A DNA stretch of 64,000 bases from Streptomyces sp. NBC_01439 (GTDB taxonomy: Bacteria > Actinomycetota > Actinomycetes > Streptomycetales > Streptomycetaceae): positions 9,101,001-9,165,000 of the forward strand of contig NZ_CP109487.1 in assembly GCF_036227605.1 (NCBI RefSeq), in the 5' to 3' direction. The notes under the pieces were generated by a model. That model did not search any database and had not been told where the DNA came from. It saw only the letters and a program-made list of their open reading frames with translations. Each line of letters opens with the position of its first letter. Position 1 is the first letter of the stretch. This document shows positions 60,319-64,000 of the stretch, one piece after another. A program made the translations under genes and the position numbers.

Positions 60319-60637
60319 GGGTGTCTCCTCGGAGATGAGGGTGAACAGCGTGGCGGCAACCGGCAACCGGCAACCGGCAACCGTTAACTGGCCACAGGCG
60401 TGCGGAAGGGAGGTACGGCGCCCCTAGGTGTGGGCGCGGACAGGGAGAGGCGGCGTGGGCGGCGCGTCGGGGTGTTCACCGTGCAATCGCGCCCCGGCAT
60501 CGAACGGTTCCCGTCCGGCAGCCGTGGCGGCAACCCTCGCCACCGCCGCAACGGTCACGAGGGAGGGCGTGACTGTGTACGGCGGGTACGTGGGGTGCGA
60601 GGGTGGAGGGCGCGGATCTATGCCGCGCGGCGCCGCG
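60319..60637. other. Leader region between leader peptide and metY
   Basis: No protein gene. It contains the GTTGCCG-type tandem repeat (60354-60388) and several strong GC hairpins just after the leader-peptide stop, for example around 60618-60635 (GCGCGGCGCC). It should be the 5' untranslated region of metYX. I looked for the SAM-IV riboswitch core and did not find it. Confidence 0.45.
60354..60388. repeat. Seven-base tandem repeat in the metY leader
   Basis: Four perfect copies of CGGCAAC (60354-60381) plus a variant CGTTAAC (60382-60388), read on the plus strand. It starts 36 bp upstream of the metY ATG, within the mRNA leader. Confidence 0.92.
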
Positions 60638-60712
60638 TCAGTTGGTGACGGGACAACCCGTGGTCGTGACACGCACGTAGTCGACGTGGCGACGGGTCAC
60701 GAGTACGGTCAT
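60638..60712 (-). CDS. Putative sulfur-metabolism leader peptide
   Basis: A 24-codon upstream ORF on the metYX strand. It begins MTVLVTRRHVDYVRV and ends with a single Cys five residues from the end (GCPVTN). The RRHVD core followed by a C-terminal Cys matches the short actinobacterial leader peptides found before sulfur-assimilation genes, where ribosome stalling at Cys codons when cysteinyl-tRNA is low is thought to control the downstream operon. TTATCT just upstream (60720-60725) resembles a -10 element close enough to make the leader transcript leaderless. The metY start lies 320 bp downstream. Confidence 0.65.
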   Translation of the reverse strand: MTVLVTRRHVDYVRVTTTGCPVTN

Positions 60713-61036
60713 GGGCCCAGATAACCACAGGCGGGGCGGGATGCACCAGGTGTTTCAGTCAAACCGGTGAGATGGCCACCTGACCCGGTGCGGGACGAGC
60801 GCCATCCGCCGACCCTGCCTGCCTCCCGCAACTACCCATCGAGTCACGCCGTATGACGGACAGCCGCATGTCGAACGGGAAGCGCGTCGTCGCGTTCGTG
60901 ACCGGGCGCACGGGCCTCGCCGCGCCCGGGGTCTGTCCCGAGCAGCGTCCACGGGCGGCGCTTCGCCCGAGGGCAGGCAGGGTGGTGCGACACCTCCGGT
61001 CGGTCGATCGGCGGACCGAAGGTGTCCTCCAGCACC
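60713..61036. other. Region between the GbsR-type gene and the leader peptide
   Basis: No gene supported. Because both flanking genes run on the minus strand it should contain the end of the regulator transcript and the promoter of the metYX operon. Apart from the -10-like TTATCT at 60720-60725, nothing stands out. Confidence 0.4.
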
Positions 61037-61765
61037 TCAGTCGGACGTGTTCCGCCTCGCGGCGTCGGCCTGCCGCCATTGCTCGGCTGCCTCGATCATG
61101 GTCCGGCCAACGTGCTCGAAGAAGTGGCCTATGTCTTGCATCCGGGTGCCGGCGGGTGTCGTGGCGCCGAGGACCTGGGCGCCACGAAGGGCGAAGTCGG
61201 CCAGCAGGGCGTTCTGACGGGCGCTGGCCATCCAGCCCCGGAACCAGGCATCGGCGTCGATGACGTACCGGTCGCGTCGTCGACCGGTGTCGCGTTCGCG
61301 CCTGATGAGTTCCTGCTGTTCGAGTTCGCCGACGGCTTTGGAGACGGATGCCGGGCTGACCTGGAGGCGCTGAGCGAGCTCGGTGGCGGTCAGGCTGCCT
61401 CCATCGGTGACGTACAGGCACGTCAGCACTCGGGCGGTCATCCGCGGGAGACCTGTACCGACCATCATCGCCGTGAACTGTTCCTCCAGTTCGAGGACTG
61501 CCTGGGGGTCGCGTCCGTGCGTGCCGCCCGCGCTCGGGGAAGCGGCCGGGGCCGCGGGCTGCTTGCGGCGGCGGGCGCGCCCTGTGGTGGCGCGATGGGC
61601 CGCGTCGGCCCGATAGGCGGCGGGGCCGCCGTTGCGGGCCACCTCTCGGGTGACGGTGGAGATGGGCCTGCCCAGGCGCCCGGCGATGTCGGTGTAGCTG
61701 AGCCCTTCCCTCAACCCCTCGGCGATTGATTGCCGTTCGTGGTGGGTCAGTCTGCCTCCGGGCAT
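61037..61765 (-). CDS. IS30-like HTH fused to GbsR/MarR-type regulator
   Basis: A 242-residue transcription factor with two DNA-binding domains. Residues 4-60 look like the N-terminal helix-turn-helix of IS30-family transposases (RLTHHERQSIAEGLREGLSYTDIAGRLGRPISTVTREVARNGG, then YRADAAHRAT). Residues 85-230 form a GbsR/MarR-type winged helix: MTARVLTCLYVTDGGSLTATELAQRLQVSPASVSKAVGELEQQELIRRERDTGRRRDRYVID. No transposase catalytic core is present, so the HTH has been recruited for regulation. ATG 61765 is preferred over 61771 because GGAGG is then eight bases away. It is divergent from a membrane-protein gene with AT-rich operator-like DNA between them. Confidence 0.85.
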   Translation of the reverse strand: MPGGRLTHHERQSIAEGLREGLSYTDIAGRLGRPISTVTREVARNGGPAAYRADAAHRATTGRARRRKQPAAPAASPSAGGTHGRDPQAVLELEEQFTAMMVGTGLPRMTARVLTCLYVTDGGSLTATELAQRLQVSPASVSKAVGELEQQELIRRERDTGRRRDRYVIDADAWFRGWMASARQNALLADFALRGAQVLGATTPAGTRMQDIGHFFEHVGRTMIEAAEQWRQADAARRNTSD

Positions 61766-61822
61766 CGCCATTGCCTCCGTATCGGTTCCGCGTGTGCGGC
61801 CAGTATTGCTTTCGCAGCCAGG

Positions 61823-61877
61823 TCATTGCAAGTGGCGCCTCGGCGACTTTTGCATTCGACCTCATTGTCATTGCAAT
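61823..61877. promoter_or_regulatory. Repeated TCATTGCAA motifs in the divergent promoter region
   Basis: TCATTGCAAG at 61823-61832 and CATTGCAATA at 61869-61878 share CATTGCAA; the second contains the palindrome ATTGCAAT. They are 45-46 bp apart, about four helical turns, between the GbsR-type gene and the membrane-protein gene. They are the best candidates for that regulator's binding sites. Confidence 0.45.
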
Positions 61878-61925
61878 AGTTTTCGGCTCTGACCTGCATG
61901 CTTGCTGAACGGGTCACTTTTTCGA

Positions 61926-61954
61926 TTGACGAAATAGTGAAAGCAATTTAGCTT
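61926..61954 (+). promoter_or_regulatory. Consensus-like promoter of the membrane-protein gene
   Basis: TTGACG (61926-61931), a 17-bp spacer and TAGCTT (61949-61954) form a near-ideal housekeeping-type promoter, giving a leader of about 70 bases before the ATG at 62032. It is the clearest promoter in the window. Confidence 0.75.
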
Positions 61955-62031
61955 TTAGTCATTCGCGAACGAGCGATGCGAACCCGAGTCGGCCCGGTCG
62001 AGGGCTGCTCGTCACCCTGATCGGAGCCCTC

Positions 62032-63039
62032 ATGACGTCCTTACTCACACCCGTGCGTGCCTGGCACCGGCCGCTGGTGGTCTGCGCCGTCCTCATGTTC
62101 GGTCTGGTGCTCGTTTCCGGCGTCGGAACCTTCGTCGACGGGCGGACGCTGCTGGACGAGTCGGTATGGGTGAAGCCGCTCAAGTTCGGATTCGCCTTCG
62201 GCCTCTACTCGGGCACGCTGGCATGGCTGCTGACCAAGCTGACGAGGGGCAGGCGGCTGGGGCGCTTGCTGGGCACCGTCTTCGCGGTGGCCGCCACCGT
62301 GGAGGTGGGCGCCATCACTGCCCAGGCGGCGCGCGGCACCTTCAGCCATTTCAACGCGGACCAGACCGACCCGGTCACTCTGGCCATGGTCCCCCTCCTC
62401 ACCTTCGGCGTGATGGTCATCGTCATCGCGCAGTTGGTCCTCGCGGTCGTCGTCCTGATCCAGCGCACGGGCGGAGCCGCGCTGAACCGCGCCATCCGCT
62501 CCGGTCTCGCACTCGCCACCTTCGGCATGGTCGTACCGGTCTTCTGGATGGTCACGGAGATCCACTCCCGTACGGTGACCGACGCCAACGGCCACTCCGT
62601 GCAGATGTACCAGGGCCATGGCATCGGCGACCCCGACGGCCACGGCATGCCCCTCACCAACTGGAGCGTGACCGGGGGCGACTTCCGGGTTCCGCACTTC
62701 TTCGCCCTGCACGGCATCCAGGTGCTCCTCCTGATCGCCGCGGTACTGGCCGCCCTGGCCGCCGAGCGCGTCTGGCTGCGCGACGAGAAGGTACGGGCCC
62801 GCCTGGTCGGCAGTGCGGCCCTCGGCTACACGGGTCTGGTCGCGGTGGTGACCTGGCAGGCGTGGCGCGGACAGTCCCTGATCCATCCGGATGCCGCCAC
62901 CCTCCTCGCCCTCATCGCGGTGCTGCTGCTCACGGTCGGGACCACCGCACGAGTGATCGTGACCGCCAAACGCGCCACCGCCGAGCGTGCCACGGCGCGA
63001 CCGACCGGAATTCCCGAGCCCGCCCACCTGGCGCGCTGA
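62032..63039 (+). CDS. Multi-pass membrane protein with TTA codon
   Basis: A 335-residue integral membrane protein with about eight hydrophobic segments (LVVCAVLMFGLVLVSGVGTFV, FGFAFGLYSGTLAWLL, LLTFGVMVIVIAQLVLAVVVLI, ALATFGMVVPVFWMV, HGIQVLLLIAAVLAALAA, GYTGLVAVVTWQAW, LLALIAVLLLTVGTTARVIV). A long polar loop rich in His/Gly/Asp (residues 185-222) follows the fourth segment. A GGAG ribosome site lies six bases before the ATG. Codon 4 is TTA, so translation should need bldA. I do not know the family's function. Likely controlled by the divergent GbsR-type regulator. Confidence 0.82.
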   Translation: MTSLLTPVRAWHRPLVVCAVLMFGLVLVSGVGTFVDGRTLLDESVWVKPLKFGFAFGLYSGTLAWLLTKLTRGRRLGRLLGTVFAVAATVEVGAITAQAARGTFSHFNADQTDPVTLAMVPLLTFGVMVIVIAQLVLAVVVLIQRTGGAALNRAIRSGLALATFGMVVPVFWMVTEIHSRTVTDANGHSVQMYQGHGIGDPDGHGMPLTNWSVTGGDFRVPHFFALHGIQVLLLIAAVLAALAAERVWLRDEKVRARLVGSAALGYTGLVAVVTWQAWRGQSLIHPDAATLLALIAVLLLTVGTTARVIVTAKRATAERATARPTGIPEPAHLAR

Positions 63040-63058
63040 CGCCACGTCGCTGGCCCGA

Positions 63059-63125
63059 CCAACCGACCAACCGACCAACCGACCCACCCACCAACCCACC
63101 CACCAACCCACCCACCGACCGACCG
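63059..63125 (+). repeat. CCAACC/CCACCC simple tandem repeat
   Basis: Between the membrane-protein stop and the next gene, the sequence is an array of ACCAACCG units giving way to ACCCACCCACCA units and ending in ACCGACCGA. The plus strand is almost free of G, and its transcript should be unstructured. Confidence 0.9.
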
Positions 63126-63153
63126 AACCCGAACTCCCGAAAGGAACACCGAC

Positions 63154-64000
63154 ATGACCCGTCACTCTTCCCCCGAGGCGATCGCAGAGGGCACGCCGGC
63201 GGTCCCCGCGGCGGACGTCACCACCACCCCCGCCCGCGCCGCACTGCAGCAGGTCCTGGACCGCGCCGCCGCCCCGGGAGGCGCTCCCGGCGTCGTCGTC
63301 GACGTACGAGACGGCCACGGTCCGTGGTTCGGCTCGGCAGGCGTCTCGGACACCGGGACCGGGGACGAGCGCCGGCCGGGCGAGCGGTTCCGGATCGGGA
63401 GCACGACGAAGGCGTTCACGGCCACGCTGGTCCTGCAGTTGGCGGCCGAGGGCAGGTTGGGCCTTGATGACACGGTGGAGCAATGGCTGCCCGGGATGGT
63501 GGCGGGCAACGGCTACGACGGCCGTGCGGTCACCATCAGGCAGTTGCTCAACCACACCAGCGGCATCTTCAACTACGGCAACGACGAGCAGTTCTTCACG
63601 AAGGGCATCGGTGCGGCCTGGTTCGAGCACCGCTACGACACCTACGCCCCCGAGCAGTTGATCAGGATCGGCCTGGCCACCCCACCGTCCTTCGCTCCGG
63701 GGGAAGCCTTCCTGTACTCCAACACCAACTACTTCCTGGCCGGCCTGATCTTCGAGAAGGTCACGGGCGTGACGTTGGCCGATGCGCTCATCCAGCGGAT
63801 CGCCCGCCCCCTGGGGCTCACCGGAACCTACCTGCCGGGCACGGAACCGACCATCCGAGGGCCGCACCCCCGGCACTACTCCACCCTCTTCGCCTCCGAC
63901 GCCCGACCCGAGGTCCACGACGCGACCGAGATGAACCAGTCCTTCGCCTGGGCGGCAGGCGGCGTCATCTCGACTACGCGCGACCTGCAGCGCTTCTTCG
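63154..64000 (+). CDS. Serine beta-lactamase family hydrolase (class C-like/esterase), 3' end beyond window
   Basis: About 282 residues are visible of a protein that is usually 380-450 long. It belongs to the beta-lactamase/transpeptidase-like family (PF00144), whose members are esterases, D-aminopeptidases or carboxypeptidases. The nucleophile motif SxxK is in FRIGSTTKAFTATLVLQLAAEGRL, and the YxN motif is in FLYSNTNYFLAGLIFEKVTG. NHTSGIFNYGND is also typical. There is no clear signal peptide: the N-terminus (MTRHSSPEAIAEGTPAVPAAD) is polar, so it may be cytoplasmic. AAAGGA precedes the ATG. The C-terminal KTG-like motif lies outside the window. Confidence 0.9.
   Translation, partial: MTRHSSPEAIAEGTPAVPAADVTTTPARAALQQVLDRAAAPGGAPGVVVDVRDGHGPWFGSAGVSDTGTGDERRPGERFRIGSTTKAFTATLVLQLAAEGRLGLDDTVEQWLPGMVAGNGYDGRAVTIRQLLNHTSGIFNYGNDEQFFTKGIGAAWFEHRYDTYAPEQLIRIGLATPPSFAPGEAFLYSNTNYFLAGLIFEKVTGVTLADALIQRIARPLGLTGTYLPGTEPTIRGPHPRHYSTLFASDARPEVHDATEMNQSFAWAAGGVISTTRDLQRFF

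Noticed and set aside
60319..60720. SAM-IV or other SAM riboswitch before metYX
   Set aside because: I searched the minus strand by eye for the conserved core and its GGGGTGCCCC-like stem and did not find it; only a GGCAACCCTC-like word occurs, on the wrong strand. A covariance-model search (Infernal against Rfam) would settle it.
61037..61765. Insertion sequence IS30
   Set aside because: Only the N-terminal HTH is similar. There is no DDE catalytic core, and no terminal inverted repeats or target duplication are visible; the rest is a GbsR/MarR regulator.

Overview
The window is a piece of a high-GC actinomycete chromosome, almost certainly Streptomyces or a close relative. Codons end overwhelmingly in G or C, GTG starts are common, TTA codons are rare, and one transcript looks leaderless. 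The protein families (DUF2637, DUF6461, DUF4097, GH64 glucanase, PCD-VOC fusion, Stealth, PucR, secreted lipase and TAP-type peptidase) are typical of Streptomyces. I see no tRNA, rRNA, CRISPR array, intact transposon or prophage.

Layout. (1) 1-3325, minus: a three-subunit xanthine-dehydrogenase-type molybdenum hydroxylase operon, cut by the window edge. (2) 3.7-6.5 kb, minus: small membrane protein, GNAT, a start-less zinc-ribbon ORF, HAD phosphatase and cytidine deaminase. (3) 6.8-10.3 kb, plus: a second molybdenum hydroxylase in which the [2Fe-2S] and Mo domains are fused. (4) 10.5-15.4 kb: membrane protein, Ntn amidohydrolase, secreted beta-1,3-glucanase behind a perfect LacI-type operator, and an orphan glutamate synthase small subunit. 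(5) 15.5-25.7 kb: NCS1 permease with an added Cys cluster, a MarR-controlled SGNH hydrolase/membrane protein pair, PCD-VOC protein, acyl-CoA synthetase, Stealth phosphotransferase and a carboxylate-amine ligase.

(6) 26.1-39.0 kb, plus: the centrepiece, a compact nonribosomal peptide synthetase operon. It runs MFS exporter, free-standing condensation protein, C-A-T, A-T, A-T, and a last protein C-(adenylation remnant)-T-short reductase. Genes overlap or nearly touch and the operon ends in a 15-bp perfect terminator hairpin. There is no thioesterase. The last protein keeps only the C-terminal part of an adenylation domain, without its catalytic lysine, so its carrier must be loaded by another protein. 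Reductive release as an aldehyde or alcohol is the simplest reading. I do not recognise this architecture as a characterised pathway.

(7) 39.1-48.4 kb: esterase, small conserved proteins, an AT-rich gene-poor stretch with direct repeats, a PucR-type regulator and a divergent secreted lipase. (8) 48.5-53.3 kb: a SUMF1-fold protein with a small partner, a divergent protein resembling a catalytically dead caspase, an FMN reductase and a Ser/Thr kinase. (9) 53.9-60.7 kb, minus: DUF4097 protein, exported peptidase, a decayed gap, then metY-metX with a probable CTG start for metX and an upstream leader-peptide ORF of the actinobacterial sulfur-gene type. (10) 61.0-64.0 kb: a regulator fusing an IS30-like HTH to a GbsR/MarR domain, divergent from a membrane protein with a consensus promoter, then a beta-lactamase-family hydrolase cut by the window end.

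Five genes carry TTA codons (glucanase, NCS1 permease, NRPS exporter, a small hypothetical and the membrane protein at 62.0 kb). This suggests that several functions here, including the NRPS operon, depend on bldA.
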